Shown here one piece after another: positions 1 to 10,436 of a stretch of 64,000 bases of DNA. Each line of letters starts with the position of its first letter. The stretch's first letter is position 1. The DNA comes from Micromonospora arborensis. GTDB taxonomy: Bacteria; Actinomycetota; Actinomycetes; Mycobacteriales; Micromonosporaceae. The translations under genes were made by a program, and so were the position numbers. The notes beneath the pieces were generated by a model. The model was not told the DNA's origin. It searched no databases and worked only from the letters and a program-made list of their open reading frames with translations. The stretch lies in assembly GCF_003205615.1 (NCBI RefSeq), contig NZ_PYBV01000016.1:64619-128618 (forward strand), written 5' to 3'.

Positions 1-64
1 GACAGCCCGACCACCCTGATGCACAACGCCAACGCCAACGGCCGCGACCACGGCGACCCGGTCA

Positions 65-140
65 GGGGTTCCGGGGCAGCCCGACCCGCGCAGGGATCAA
101 GCCTGACCGCCCGGAGCGGGTCGGGCTGCCCCGGAACCCC
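65..140. terminator. Long perfect hairpin downstream of polA
   Basis: A 24-base arm at 65-88 is perfectly complementary to 117-140, with a 28-base loop. It begins 11 bases beyond the polA stop codon, so it most likely ends polA transcription and could work in both directions. The stem is unusually long and exact and the loop is large for a simple terminator, so a dispersed palindromic element inserted at the terminator position is the alternative. Bases 1-64 show no gene I can support. Confidence 0.7.
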
Positions 141-151
141 CACACCGCAAA

Positions 152-2851
152 TCAGTGATCGGCGCTGTTCCAGTCGTGCCCGTCGCCGACCGACACCGAC
201 AACGGCACCGACAGCGGGTACGCCTCGCCCATCTCCCGCCGGACCAGTGCCTCCAGTGCCTCCCGCTCGCCGGGGGCCACCTCGAAGACCAGTTCGTCGT
301 GCACCTGCAGCAGCATCCGCGAGCGCATCCCGGCCTCGCCGAGCGCGGTGTCGACGTGCAGCATCGCCACCTTGATGATGTCGGCCGCAGAGCCCTGGAT
401 CGGGGCGTTGAGCGCCATCCGCTCGGCGATGTCGCGACGCTGCCGGTTGTCGCTGACCAGGTCGGGCAGGTAGCGGCGGCGACCCAGGATGGTGGAGGTG
501 TAGCCGTCCTGGCGTGCCCGGGCGACCACCTGCTGCAGGTAGTCGCGCACCCCGCCGAAGCCGGCGAAGTAGTTCTCCATCAGCCCGCGCGCCTCGTCGG
601 TGCCGATGCTGAGCTGCTGGGACAGGCCGAACGCGCTCAACCCGTACGCCAGGCCGTAGTTCATGGCCTTGATCTTGCGGCGCTGGTCGGGGGTGACGTC
701 GTCGAGCGGCACCCCGAAGACCGACGACGCGGTGGCGGCGTGGAAGTCGGCACCGGAGTTGAACGCCTCGATCAGCGCGTCGTCCGAGGACAGGTGCGCC
801 ATGATCCGCATTTCGATCTGGCTGTAGTCGGCGGTGAGCAGGCACTCGTAGCCCTCGCCCACCACGAAGGCCCGGCGGATCCGCCGACCCTCCTCGGTGC
901 GGATGGGGATGTTCTGCAGGTTGGGCTCGGTGGAGGAGAGCCGCCCGGTGGCCGCCACCGTCTGGTTGAAGGTGGTGTGGATCCGGCCGTCGTCGGAGAC
1001 CGACTTGAGTAGCCCGTCGACTGTCGACTTGAGCTTGGCCACGTCCCGGTGGCGCAGCAGGTGGGCCAGCACCGGGTGCGGTTGCTGCGCGTAGAGCCAC
1101 TGCAGCGCGTCGGCGTCGGTGGTGTAGCCCGTCTTGATCTTCTTGGTCTTCGGTAGGCCCAGCTCGGTGAAGAGGATCTCCTGCAACTGCTTGGGCGAGC
1201 CGAGGTTGAACTCCCGACCCACCGCCTCGTACGCGCCCTGCGCGGCGGCCTTCACCTCGGCGGCGAAGTGCGCCTCCAACTCGGACAGATAGTGCGTGTC
1301 GGCGGCGATGCCGATGCTCTCCATGCCGGCCAGCACCCGCATCAACGGCAGCTCCACCCCGGCCATCAGCCGGGCGGACTGCTCGCCGTCGCGGGACAAC
1401 TCGGCGTCGATGGCGTCAGCCAGGTCGAGAGTGGCCCGGGCCTGGAGCATCAGGTTCTGCTCGGCGACGCCTTCGTCACCGAGCCCGTCGAGGGTGAGCT
1501 GGCCGGACTCCGGCACGTCCACCCGCAACTCCCGGTGCAGGTAGCGCAGCGCCAGGTCGGTCAGGTCGTAGGACCGCTGATCGGGGCGGGCCAGGTACGC
1601 GGCGATCTGGGTGTCGCGGACGATGCCGGCGAGCTGCCAGCCGTGCGCGGCGCAGGCCAGCACGGCCGGCTTGCTGTCGTGCAGCACCTTGGGCCGCTGC
1701 GCGTCGGCCAACCAGCCGGCGAGGGCACCCTCGTCGGTCGGGTCGAGCTGCGCCGGGTCGACCCAGGCCGCCGCGCCGCCGGCGGTGGCCAGCGCGAGAC
1801 CGGTGATCGAGGCGGTGTGCCGGCGGTTGGGGCCGGTGTCGAGCTTGACCGCCAGCCCGACCGGGGTGCCGGTCGGGGCGTGCGTGGTCAGCCAGCCGGC
1901 CAGCGCGCCGGGCTCGGTGAGCCTCTCGCCGGCGAGGTCGAAGCCGGACTCGGCCTCCGGCTCGACCGCCTCCAGGTATTGGTAGAGGCGGTCACGCAGA
2001 ATGCGGAACTCCAGGGTGTCGAAGACCTGGTGCACGGCCTCCCGGTCCCAACCGGCCCAGCGGGTGTCCTCCGGGCGCAGCGGCAGCTCCAGGTCGGAGA
2101 CGAGACGGTTGATCTCGTAGTTGCGGATCACGTCGGCGAGCCGCTCCCGCAGGCTGTCGCCGGCCTTGCCCTTGATCTCGTCGGCCCGGGCGATCACGCC
2201 CTCCACCCCGCCGTACGTGGTGATCCACTTGGCGGCGGTCTTCGGGCCGACGCCCGGGATGCCGGGCAGGTTGTCGCTGGTTTCGCCGACCAGCGCGGCC
2301 AGGTCCCGGTACTGCTGTGGGGTGACGCCGTACTTCGCCTCGATCGCCGCCGGGTCCATCCGGGCCAGGTCGGAGACACCCTTGCGCGGGTAGAGGACGG
2401 TGATCTGGTCGTCGACGAGCTGGAACGCGTCGCGGTCACCGCTGCTGATCAGCACCGACATGCCCTGGTCGCGGGCCTGGCAGGCGAGCGTGGCGATGAC
2501 GTCGTCGGCCTCGAAGCCCTCCTTCTCGACCACCGGGATCTGCAGCGCGGCCAGGACCTCCTTGACCAGGCTGACCTGGCCCTTGAAGTCGGTCGGAGTC
2601 TCGCTGCGGCCGGCCTTGTACTCCGAGTATTTCTCGGTGCGGAAGGAGCGGCGGGAGACGTCGAAGGCCACCACGATGTGGGTGGGCTGCTCATCCCGCA
2701 ACACGTTGATCAGCATGGAGGTGAAGCCATAGACCGCGTTGGTCGGCTGCCCCGTCGTGGTGGAGAAGTTTTCCACCGGCAGGGCGAAGAAGGCCCGGTA
2801 TGCCATGGAATGTCCGTCGACGAGGAGCAGGCGCGGTGTCGTAGCTGTCAC
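152..2851 (-). CDS. polA: DNA polymerase I
   Basis: Family A DNA polymerase of 899 residues, acting in Okazaki-fragment maturation and repair gap filling. Residues 1 to about 290 form the 5' nuclease/FEN domain (LLLVDGHSMAYRAFFALP; the acidic EADDVIATLA stretch; helix-hairpin-helix GIPGVGPKTAAKW). The middle domain keeps the exonuclease fold position but lacks the Asp-x-Glu proofreading residues, as is usual for actinobacterial and Thermus enzymes. The polymerase domain shows motif A (DYSQIEMRIMAHL), motif B (RRKIKAMNYGLAYG) and motif C (QVHDELVFEV). I chose the GTG that gives VTATTPRLLLVDG; the frame stays open about 33 codons further upstream, but that part is Arg-rich and unlike the family. 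It lies downstream of the liv operon behind a hairpin, so it probably has its own promoter. Confidence 0.97.
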   Translation of the reverse strand: MTATTPRLLLVDGHSMAYRAFFALPVENFSTTTGQPTNAVYGFTSMLINVLRDEQPTHIVVAFDVSRRSFRTEKYSEYKAGRSETPTDFKGQVSLVKEVLAALQIPVVEKEGFEADDVIATLACQARDQGMSVLISSGDRDAFQLVDDQITVLYPRKGVSDLARMDPAAIEAKYGVTPQQYRDLAALVGETSDNLPGIPGVGPKTAAKWITTYGGVEGVIARADEIKGKAGDSLRERLADVIRNYEINRLVSDLELPLRPEDTRWAGWDREAVHQVFDTLEFRILRDRLYQYLEAVEPEAESGFDLAGERLTEPGALAGWLTTHAPTGTPVGLAVKLDTGPNRRHTASITGLALATAGGAAAWVDPAQLDPTDEGALAGWLADAQRPKVLHDSKPAVLACAAHGWQLAGIVRDTQIAAYLARPDQRSYDLTDLALRYLHRELRVDVPESGQLTLDGLGDEGVAEQNLMLQARATLDLADAIDAELSRDGEQSARLMAGVELPLMRVLAGMESIGIAADTHYLSELEAHFAAEVKAAAQGAYEAVGREFNLGSPKQLQEILFTELGLPKTKKIKTGYTTDADALQWLYAQQPHPVLAHLLRHRDVAKLKSTVDGLLKSVSDDGRIHTTFNQTVAATGRLSSTEPNLQNIPIRTEEGRRIRRAFVVGEGYECLLTADYSQIEMRIMAHLSSDDALIEAFNSGADFHAATASSVFGVPLDDVTPDQRRKIKAMNYGLAYGLSAFGLSQQLSIGTDEARGLMENYFAGFGGVRDYLQQVVARARQDGYTSTILGRRRYLPDLVSDNRQRRDIAERMALNAPIQGSAADIIKVAMLHVDTALGEAGMRSRMLLQVHDELVFEVAPGEREALEALVRREMGEAYPLSVPLSVSVGDGHDWNSADH

Positions 2852-2939
2852 GGCAGCGACTCTAGTCCGTCGCACCGACATCCCTGGCCCTCGGCACGGG
2901 GTGCCGCGACGCCGAGACGACAGCCGGCCCGAACGCCGA

Positions 2940-2973
2940 CGGCCGGCCACCCCCGCGAGGGGATGACCGGCCG
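2940..2973 (-). terminator. Terminator after livF
   Basis: Nested hairpin: a 7-bp outer stem (cggccgg/ccggccg) encloses a CCCC-gcga-GGGG stem-loop. It starts 14 bases past the livF stop and lies before polA, so it should close the liv operon. Confidence 0.6.
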
Positions 2974-2986
2974 CCGCTCGGGTGGT

Positions 2987-3700
2987 TCAGGCCACGCCGA
3001 GGTACGCCTCCTTGACCGACGGATCGTGCAGCAGGTCCTGACCGGACCCCTCCTTCACGATCTGACCGGTCTCCAGCACATAGCCGCGGTGTGCCCGCGA
3101 CAACGCCTGCTGGGCGTTCTGCTCCACCAGCAGGATCGTGGTGCCCTGCTGGTTGATCTCCGTGATGATGTCGAAGATCTGCCGGATCACCAGCGGAGCC
3201 AGACCCATCGACGGCTCGTCGAGCAGCAGCAGCTTCGGTCGACTCATCAGCGCCCGGCCGACCGCGAGCATCTGCTGCTCGCCACCGGAGAGCGTGCCAC
3301 CGGCCTGCTTACGCCGCTCGGCAAGCCGCGGGAAGAGGGTCAGCACCCGATCCAGGTCGGAGGCGATGCCGGCGGAGTCCCGCCGGGTGTACGCCCCCAT
3401 GTCCAGGTTCTCCATCACCGTCATACCGGGGAAGATCTGCCGCCCTTCCGGCGACTGACACAGCCCCCGGACCACCCGCAGGTCGGCCCGGAGCTTGCTG
3501 ATGTCCTCGCCGTTGAACGTGATCTTCCCGCCGGCGAGCGGCCGGGTGCCGGAGATGGCCCGCATGGTGGTGGTCTTACCGGCACCGTTCGCGCCGATCA
3601 GGGCCACCACCTCGCCCTCGTTCACGGTGAGGCTGATCCCGTGCAGTGCCTCGATCCGGCCGTACGCGACGGCGACGTTCTCGAGCTCAAGCAGCGTCAT
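2987..3700 (-). CDS. livF: Branched-chain amino acid ABC transporter, ATP-binding protein LivF
   Basis: ATPase of 237 residues, the second nucleotide-binding subunit of a HAAT-family importer for leucine, isoleucine and valine or related amides. Walker A is GANGAGKTTTM near residue 37. The signature is LSGGEQQML and Walker B is LLLLDEPSMGLAP, followed by the switch histidine region in ILLVEQN. The C-terminal YVLETGQIV is typical of LivF. It overlaps the end of livG by 14 bases, which suggests translational coupling, and it is the last gene of the five-gene operon. Substrate range cannot be read from the ATPase. Confidence 0.95.
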   Translation of the reverse strand: MTLLELENVAVAYGRIEALHGISLTVNEGEVVALIGANGAGKTTTMRAISGTRPLAGGKITFNGEDISKLRADLRVVRGLCQSPEGRQIFPGMTVMENLDMGAYTRRDSAGIASDLDRVLTLFPRLAERRKQAGGTLSGGEQQMLAVGRALMSRPKLLLLDEPSMGLAPLVIRQIFDIITEINQQGTTILLVEQNAQQALSRAHRGYVLETGQIVKEGSGQDLLHDPSVKEAYLGVA

Positions 3701-4620
3701 CGGCGGGCTCCCCCAGGTACGCGGCGATCACCTTCGGATCGCGGCTGACCTCCGCGGGCGCACCCTCGGCGATCTTGCGGCCGAACTCCAACACCACGAT
3801 CCGGTCGGTGACTCCCATGACCAGCCGCATGTCGTGCTCGATGAGCAGGACGGTCAGGCCCATGTCACGGATCTTGCGGATCAGGGTGAGGAGCTCCTCC
3901 TTCTCCGCCGGGTTGAAGCCGGCGGCCGGCTCGTCCAGGCAGATCAGCTTCGGCTCGGTGGCCAGCGCGCGGGCGATCTCCAACCGGCGCTGGTAGCCGT
4001 ACGGCAGGTTGCGTGCCTCGTCGTTGGCCCGATCGGCGATCCCGACGAGACGGAGCAACTCGAGCGCCTTGGCCTCGGCCGCCCGCTCCTCGAGGATGTG
4101 CCGGGACAGGCCGAAGATCTTCGCGGCCGACAGACGCACCTGCTGCCAGGTCCGGACGATCCCGGACGTGGCGGTGACCTGCGGCAACTCCTCCGGCTTC
4201 GGCCGCACCCGGTAGAGCCGGAACAGGGCCCCCGGCACGCTCGTCTTGTGCCGCGAGTCGGTGCCGACCATCACGTTCTCCAGTGCCGTCATCTCCGGGA
4301 AGAGACGGATGTTCTGGAACGTGCGGGAGATGCCCAACTGGCTGATCTGGTGCGGCTTGCGGCCGGTCACCTTCTGGCCGTTGAAGCGGACAGCCCCGGA
4401 GGTCGGCTTGTAGACCCCCGTCATCACGTTGAAGCTAGTGGTCTTGCCGGCACCGTTCGGCCCGATGAGGCCGAGGATCTCGCCCTGGTAGATCTGGAAA
4501 TTGATCTTGTCGAGGGCGACCACACCGCCGAAGCGGAGCGTGACGTCGTCGACTTCGAGCAGCACCGACCGTGGCCCCGCCTGAGTGGGGATCTTCGGCG
4601 CTGACGTGCTGGTGCTCTGG

Positions 4621-4628
<8 letters not shown>
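3687..4628 (-). CDS. livG: Branched-chain amino acid ABC transporter, ATP-binding protein LivG
   Basis: ATPase of 313 residues, longer than the usual 255 or so because of an insert of about 45 residues between Walker A and the signature region (around RHKTSVPGALFRLYRVRPKP). Such inserts are common in actinobacterial LivG. Walker A is GPNGAGKTTSF; NLPYGYQRRLEIARAL replaces the canonical LSGGQ, as in LivG generally; Walker B is LICLDEPAAGFNP; and LIEHDMRLVM follows. The start is the ATG of MSDQSTSTS, which overlaps the livM stop by 8 bases. The seven codons upstream lie inside livM and are rejected. Confidence 0.95.
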
Positions 4629-5774
<1,146 letters not shown>

Positions 5775-5778
<4 letters not shown>

Positions 5779-6758
5779 GCGCGGGCCCTCCCGAGCGACT
5801 CACCCAACAGGCCGGTGGGCCGGAACATCAGCACCACGATCAGCACCACGAAGGCGATGACGTCCTCCCAGTTGGACGCGAAGAGCGAGGCGCCGTAGAC
5901 CTCGACGATGCCGAGGAAAAGACCACCGAGCAGTGCGCCGCGCAGGTTGCCGATGCCGCCGAGCACCGCGGCGGTGAACGCCTTCAAGCCGAGCACGAAG
6001 CCGATGCTGTTCTGGGTGAAGCCGAACCGCATGCTCCACAACAGCGCGGCGGCGCCGGCCATGATGCCACCGAGCACGAAGATCAGCATGATCACGCGCT
6101 CCTGGTTGACGCCCATCAGCGCGGCGGTCTCCGGGTTCTGGGCCACCGCCCGCACACCCCGGCCGTACCGGGTGCGGTTGATGAACCAGTCCAATATCGC
6201 CATCATCGCCACGGCCGCGACGAAGACGATCAACTGAATGTTCGTGATCGCCGTGTTGCCGATGGTGAAGAGGGTCTCCTGCTGGATGATCGTCGGCATA
6301 CCGACGATCTGCCGGGGCCGACCGAACGCCTCCGGCAAGACTCCACCGAGTAGCTTGGGCAGCACCTGCCCGAAGAGCTCCACGAAGACGAGCGACAGAC
6401 CGATCGCGGTGATCAGGAAGATCAGCGGCGGTGCGTTCTTACGCCGCAACGGCCGGTACGCGATCCGCTCGAGCGCCAGGGCCGTACCGCCCGAGGCAGC
6501 AGCCGCGACGACCAGACCGAGCACCAGGAACAGGATCGCCTGGCCGACAGGCGGGTTGTTCTGCACGCCGAGCTGGGTCCACAGGATCAGCACCGCGAAG
6601 GTACCGACCATGAAAACTTCAGAGTGAGCAAAGTTGATCAGGCGAAGGACGCCGTAGACGAGGGTGTAGCCAAGGGCGATCAGGGCGTAGATGGCGCCCT
6701 TGGACAGGCCATCGACCGTGTGTTGGCCGAGATGGCCGATCAATTCATCAAAATGCAC
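5775..6758 (-). CDS. livH: Branched-chain amino acid ABC transporter permease LivH
   Basis: Membrane permease of 327 residues with about eight hydrophobic segments, the partner of LivM. The N-terminal GLSKGAIYALIALGYTLVYGV and RLINFAHSEVFMVG are diagnostic of LivH. I chose the GTG of VHFDELIGHLGQ because AAGGAG lies seven bases upstream; an upstream in-frame start gives residues unlike the family. A hairpin separates it from the binding-protein gene, so the permease and ATPase genes are probably made at a lower level than the binding protein. Confidence 0.95.
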
Positions 6759-6780
6759 CGGGGGTCTCCTTGAATCGAGC

Positions 6781-6807
6781 GCGGCCGGGGTTAAACACCC
6801 CGGCCGC
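6781..6807 (-). terminator. Intra-operon hairpin between the binding-protein gene and livH
   Basis: A 10-bp perfect GC-rich stem (gcggccgggg with its complement) closes a 7-base A/T-rich loop, just past the stop of the substrate-binding-protein gene and 23 bases before livH. It is placed to act as a partial terminator or 3' stabiliser, giving more binding protein than permease, a common pattern in ABC operons. Confidence 0.6.
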
Positions 6808-6824
6808 ACTCCATTGCGTGGGCG

Positions 6825-7976
6825 TCAGCTGAGCTTGAGCTCCTGCAGCGCCTCGATAGCAGTGCCCTTGATCTGGTAGGCCCAGATGACGACCTTGGTC
6901 GGGTCAACGTCACCCTTGCTGTCGAACTTGATGTACTTCGACACGCCCTGCTTGTCGTACGACTTGACGTACGACAGGATGTCCGCCCGGGTCTTCTTGC
7001 CAGCCTTGAAGGCGTCCAGGTAGACCGTCGCGCCGTCGAAGCCTTCCGCACCGTAGGAGCCCGGCGCGATGCCGTACTCCTTCTGGTAGTCGGCCGAGAA
7101 GGTGCCGCCGGCCTTGTCAGCCGGGAGGCACGGGCAGGTGATGATCGCGCCCTCGGCACCGCCGGAGGCACCCGCCGGGAACGCCGGGTCGTAGAGACCG
7201 TCCGGGCCGACGAACTTGGCCTGGACACCAGCGGCACGCATCTGCTTCACCAGCGGAGCGGCCTCACGGGTGTAACCGCCGTAGAAGACGAAGTCCGCCT
7301 GCGCAGCCTTGATCTTGGAGATGGTGGCGTCGAACTGCGCCTGCCGCTCCTGGATCTTGTCCTTGTTGACCACCAGCGGGCCGAGCTGCTTGCCCAGCTC
7401 CTCGGTGATGCCGGCGCCGTACGCGCTGGCGTCGTCGATCAGGAAGACCTTCGCCGCGTTCTGCGTCTTCAGGTAGCTGGCCACCGCGCCAGCCTGCGTG
7501 CCGTCGTTGCCGACCACCCGGAAGAAGGACGTGTTGCCCTTCTGGGTCAGGTCCGTCCGGGTCGCCGACGGGCTGACCATCGCCAGACCCGCGGCCTGGT
7601 AGATCGGCATGGTGGCGTCCGACTCAGCGGAGAAGTGACCACCGATGACACCGAGGAACGAGTTGTCCCCCGCGATCTGGTTCGCGAACGGGGTCGCCAC
7701 CGCAGCGTCACCCTGGGTGTCGAACTCCTGCATGGTGACCTTGCAGTTCGGGTTCGCCGCGTTGAACTGCTTCACAGCGAGCTTCGCGCCGTTCAGCGAC
7801 GGGATCACCAGACCCGCGTTGTCACCCGTGAACGCGCCGAAGATTGCAATCTTGCCACCGCAGTCACCGGACGCGGTGTTGCTGTCGCCACCACCGGAAT
7901 CCTGGCAACCTGCCGCGACCACCAGGGTCGCGGCGAGCGCAACGGTACCCAGCGCCCGTACATAGCTTCGCCTCAC
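6825..7976 (-). CDS. livK: Branched-chain amino acid ABC transporter substrate-binding lipoprotein
   Basis: Periplasmic-binding-fold protein (type I, Leu/Ile/Val-binding class) of 383 residues. The signal peptide ends in a lipobox (LVVAAGC), so the protein should be tethered to the outer face of the membrane and deliver amino acids to LivH/LivM. The family pattern is clear: IAIFGAFTGDNAG near the N-terminus, a mid-protein FRVVGNDGTQAG segment, and GYTREAAPLVKQMRAAG. I chose the GTG of VRRSYVRALG because GGAGG sits about 11 bases upstream and the signal peptide then has normal length. It is the first gene of the liv operon. Confidence 0.95.
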   Translation of the reverse strand: MRRSYVRALGTVALAATLVVAAGCQDSGGGDSNTASGDCGGKIAIFGAFTGDNAGLVIPSLNGAKLAVKQFNAANPNCKVTMQEFDTQGDAAVATPFANQIAGDNSFLGVIGGHFSAESDATMPIYQAAGLAMVSPSATRTDLTQKGNTSFFRVVGNDGTQAGAVASYLKTQNAAKVFLIDDASAYGAGITEELGKQLGPLVVNKDKIQERQAQFDATISKIKAAQADFVFYGGYTREAAPLVKQMRAAGVQAKFVGPDGLYDPAFPAGASGGAEGAIITCPCLPADKAGGTFSADYQKEYGIAPGSYGAEGFDGATVYLDAFKAGKKTRADILSYVKSYDKQGVSKYIKFDSKGDVDPTKVVIWAYQIKGTAIEALQELKLS

Positions 7977-8339
7977 GGCTTCCTGACCTCCTCCAGATGC
8001 GGACGCGGCTGACCCCTTGCGACGGCGACAGCAGCAGACCGCAATTCCACCCACCCCGCAGGGACTGCCCCTGCGTTACGGCTCGTGATGGCGGAGCGTA
8101 CCGACACCGCATACCGTCCCGGAAGGCCTGAAGGCGGGGTCTGCGAAACCGTTACGAAGACACGGGCAATCATGTCGATGGCCGTCACATGTGAACCCGT
8201 CTTTTGGTCCTTATGCCCACGTCCGGTGGGAGGTCACGCGCATCCATCCGGATCGTTCCCAGTCTGCGAGACGGCCATTGACCTGCGAAAATAGGTCAGC
8301 GCATCGCACCGACACGACAGGAAACGCCACCGCCGAGTC
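7977..8339 (-). promoter_or_regulatory. Intergenic region carrying the liv operon leader
   Basis: There is no credible gene in these 363 bases. The region should hold the liv promoter and leader. A 7-bp stem with a 5-base loop (8057-8063 with 8069-8075) lies about 80 bases before the first liv codon and could be a leader hairpin. A second inverted repeat (TGACCT, 8-base spacer, AGGTCA; 8279-8298) lies closer to the upstream lipoprotein gene. It could be an operator or part of that gene's 3' end. No riboswitch or leader peptide is recognised. Confidence 0.4.
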
Positions 8340-9527
8340 TCAGACGCCGACGCCGGCCGCCCACCACAGCCCGGCCCGCGCCCCGTCGTCCGCCGCCAAC
8401 CACCACCGGTCACCCACCGCCACCAGTGACATGTCCCGATCAACGCCGGCCGGCACATCGAGCGGCATCGCGACCTCCCGCCACGACCCGCCCCGATCCG
8501 TCGACACCCACACCGACTGCCGCGCCCCATCGGTCACCGCGGCGAACAGCCGGTCCCCGGACGACACCAGCGACGCCACACCCAGCACCCCCGCCCCGGC
8601 CCGCCGCCCGAACGTCCCGGCTGCCACCCAGCCCGCGGCCTCCTGCCGCCACACACCGAACGTCGACCCCCGGAGCCCCACCGCCACCGGCACCCCGCCG
8701 ACCAGCGCAACCCGCTGCAACTCCTCGTACTCCGCACCGCCCGGCAACACCGTGCGCCGCCACGACCGCCCGTCCGGCGACGACCACAGCGCCGGGTCAC
8801 GGTCGATCCGGCCCGCCGGCAGCAGACCACCCACCGCCAGCCAGCCCGACGACGTCGCCACCGCGTCGAACGCCCAGGTCACCCCGACCGCGTCACTGGC
8901 CAACTCCGGTGCACCCTCGACCAGCGCGAACTCCGCCGCGTCCGGCGACGACACCCAGGAGGCCGCACCCGCCGAACGATTGCCGACGATCAACCAGCCC
9001 TGCGCACCGGCCGTCAGGCGGGACACGTTCACCGCCGTCGGCCCGCCGAACGTCTCGAACGGCGCCTGCACCTCGACCAACGCGCCGTCAGCCACCTGCC
9101 GCCACGTGCTGATCCGCGGATAGCCGTGCGCGCCACCGACCTTGGCGCCGATCAGCGCCGCCACGCCGTCGCGGCACGCCACCGAGAGAAAGACGTTCTG
9201 CCGACCGTAGAAGGAATCCGGACGGACCGTCACCACCGTCCAGGTCGTACCGTCCACGCTGGTCCACGCCGCCGGACGAGTCCCGCCGGAGGTGTCGGCG
9301 ACGCCGCCGACCAGGAACCACCGACCCGCACAGGACGTCGCGTCGCGTACCAGAAGACGGCCCTCGCCACCCGGCGGCGCCGGCAGCGTCACGGGCTGCC
9401 AACCCGGTCGCAGCGCCGGCGCGGCGGCCGACGTCGACCCGGCGCCGCTCGGCGCGGACGGCCCGTCGCACCCGACAAGGACCAGCGCGAAGAGGCCGAA
9501 CACCGCGATCACCCGTCGGACGGACAC
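8340..9527 (-). CDS. Secreted lipoprotein with a BNR-like beta-propeller
   Basis: A 395-residue exported protein of unknown role. The N-terminus is a lipoprotein signal (VIAVFGLFALVLVGC), followed by a Ser/Ala/Pro-rich spacer and a body of repeated Asp-box-like turns (SVDGTTWTVV, SSPDGRSWRRT, STDRGGSWREV). These are typical of BNR/sialidase-type or YCF48-type beta-propellers. No catalytic residues of a sialidase are evident, so a binding or sensing role at the cell surface is more likely. It stands alone between the liv operon and the ANTAR regulator, both on the same strand. Confidence 0.8.
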   Translation of the reverse strand: MSVRRVIAVFGLFALVLVGCDGPSAPSGAGSTSAAAPALRPGWQPVTLPAPPGGEGRLLVRDATSCAGRWFLVGGVADTSGGTRPAAWTSVDGTTWTVVTVRPDSFYGRQNVFLSVACRDGVAALIGAKVGGAHGYPRISTWRQVADGALVEVQAPFETFGGPTAVNVSRLTAGAQGWLIVGNRSAGAASWVSSPDAAEFALVEGAPELASDAVGVTWAFDAVATSSGWLAVGGLLPAGRIDRDPALWSSPDGRSWRRTVLPGGAEYEELQRVALVGGVPVAVGLRGSTFGVWRQEAAGWVAAGTFGRRAGAGVLGVASLVSSGDRLFAAVTDGARQSVWVSTDRGGSWREVAMPLDVPAGVDRDMSLVAVGDRWWLAADDGARAGLWWAAGVGV

Positions 9528-9597
9528 CCGTCGATGCTAACCACCGCAGACCACACCCGGGGACCCCCGCGCAACCCGGATCGCGCAGGTCGGGACT

Positions 9598-10221
9598 TCA
9601 GACGGTCGGCTGCTGCGACACCTCGCCACCAGCGGTCTCCGCGAGGATCCGCTCGGCGACCTCTTTCATGGTCATCCGGTGATCCATCGCCGTGCGCTGG
9701 ATCCACTTGAACGCCTGCGGCTCGGTCATCCCGTACGTGGTCATCAGCGCGCCCTTGGCGCGCTCGACGGCCTTGCGGATCTCCAGGCGGTCGGTCAGGC
9801 TCGCGACCTCCGCCTCCAGGGCCGCGACCTCCGAGTAACGCGACAGCGCGATCTCCACCGCCGGGACCAGGTCGCTCTTCTGGAAAGGCTTCACGAGGTA
9901 CGCCATCGCGCCCGCCGCCCGCGCCCGCTCCACCAGGTCACGCTGGCTGAACGCGGTGAGGATGATCACCGGGGCGATCCGGGCGCCGGCGATGCGCTCG
10001 GCCGCGGCCAGCCCATCCATGATCGGCATCTTGATGTCGAGGATGACCAGATCGGGCTTCAACTCCTCGGCGAGGCGGACGGCGGTCTCACCGTCACCGG
10101 CCTCCCCCACCACCTCGTAACCCTCTTCGACCAGCATCTCGGCGAGGTCCAGCCGGATCAGCGCCTCGTCCTCGGCGATCAGTACGCGCCTACGCTCGGC
10201 ATCCGTCGGCATCTCAGCCAC
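9598..10221 (-). CDS. pdtaR: ANTAR-domain response regulator (PdtaR-like)
   Basis: Cytoplasmic two-component regulator of 207 residues. A receiver domain (residues 12-125) carries the acidic pocket (AEDE), the phosphorylation site Asp62 (LVILDIKMP), Thr in ILTAFSQ and Lys in LVKPF. A coiled-coil linker leads to a C-terminal ANTAR RNA-binding domain (ERAKGALMTTYGMTEPQAFKWIQRTA), which binds paired hexanucleotide hairpins and prevents termination. The Mycobacterium tuberculosis counterpart is Rv1626/PdtaR, which also lies near polA. I chose the GTG giving VAEMPTD, with GGGGTAGG just upstream; an ATG five codons earlier is possible. No histidine kinase is adjacent. Confidence 0.92.
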   Translation of the reverse strand: MAEMPTDAERRRVLIAEDEALIRLDLAEMLVEEGYEVVGEAGDGETAVRLAEELKPDLVILDIKMPIMDGLAAAERIAGARIAPVIILTAFSQRDLVERARAAGAMAYLVKPFQKSDLVPAVEIALSRYSEVAALEAEVASLTDRLEIRKAVERAKGALMTTYGMTEPQAFKWIQRTAMDHRMTMKEVAERILAETAGGEVSQQPTV

Positions 10222-10327
10222 CAGCCCTACCCCCACCAGTCATAAGCCGACACCAACCCGACCGGGTGTCGCCGCCCTCAGCGTAGTAGGTAACCTATGG
10301 GAGGCCACCAGAGCATTCGGCCAAGCC

Positions 10328-10404
10328 GTCCCCGTATTCCAACCGGCAGAGAAGCGGAGCTCAAACCTCCGACAGTGTGGGTTCGACTCCCACCGGGGGC
10401 ACCA
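10328..10404 (+). tRNA. Class-I tRNA-like gene, anticodon CAA, CCA encoded
   Basis: A 77-base cloverleaf with encoded CCA. The acceptor stem pairs 10328-10334 with 10394-10400, all seven pairs including one U-G. The anticodon stem is perfect (CGGAG/CTCCG) around loop CTCAAAC, giving anticodon CAA after the conserved U33. The variable region is only five bases (ACAGT), and the T stem is perfect (GTGGG/CCCAC) around TTCGACT. The D stem is weak (TTC/GAA, three pairs), though A14 and the G18-G19 pair are present. The discriminator base is A. CAA would read UUG (Leu), but bacterial tRNA-Leu is class II with a long variable arm, so the amino acid identity is uncertain. I therefore give no symbol. 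Confidence 0.75.
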
Positions 10405-10436
10405 AAAGTGTCGTACAGCTGTTCCAAAATCGTCAT

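Noticed and set aside
1268..3748. 826-codon ORF on the plus strand
   Set aside because: It is antisense to polA and livF, both of which have complete motifs.
7977..8339. Riboswitch or amino-acid attenuator leader for the liv operon
   Set aside because: Only small hairpins are visible; no Leu/Ile/Val-rich leader peptide and no known riboswitch core were found.
10328..10404. Selenocysteine tRNA, reading the loop as TCA
   Set aside because: That would put C at position 33. The 7-bp acceptor stem and short variable region also do not fit tRNA-Sec.
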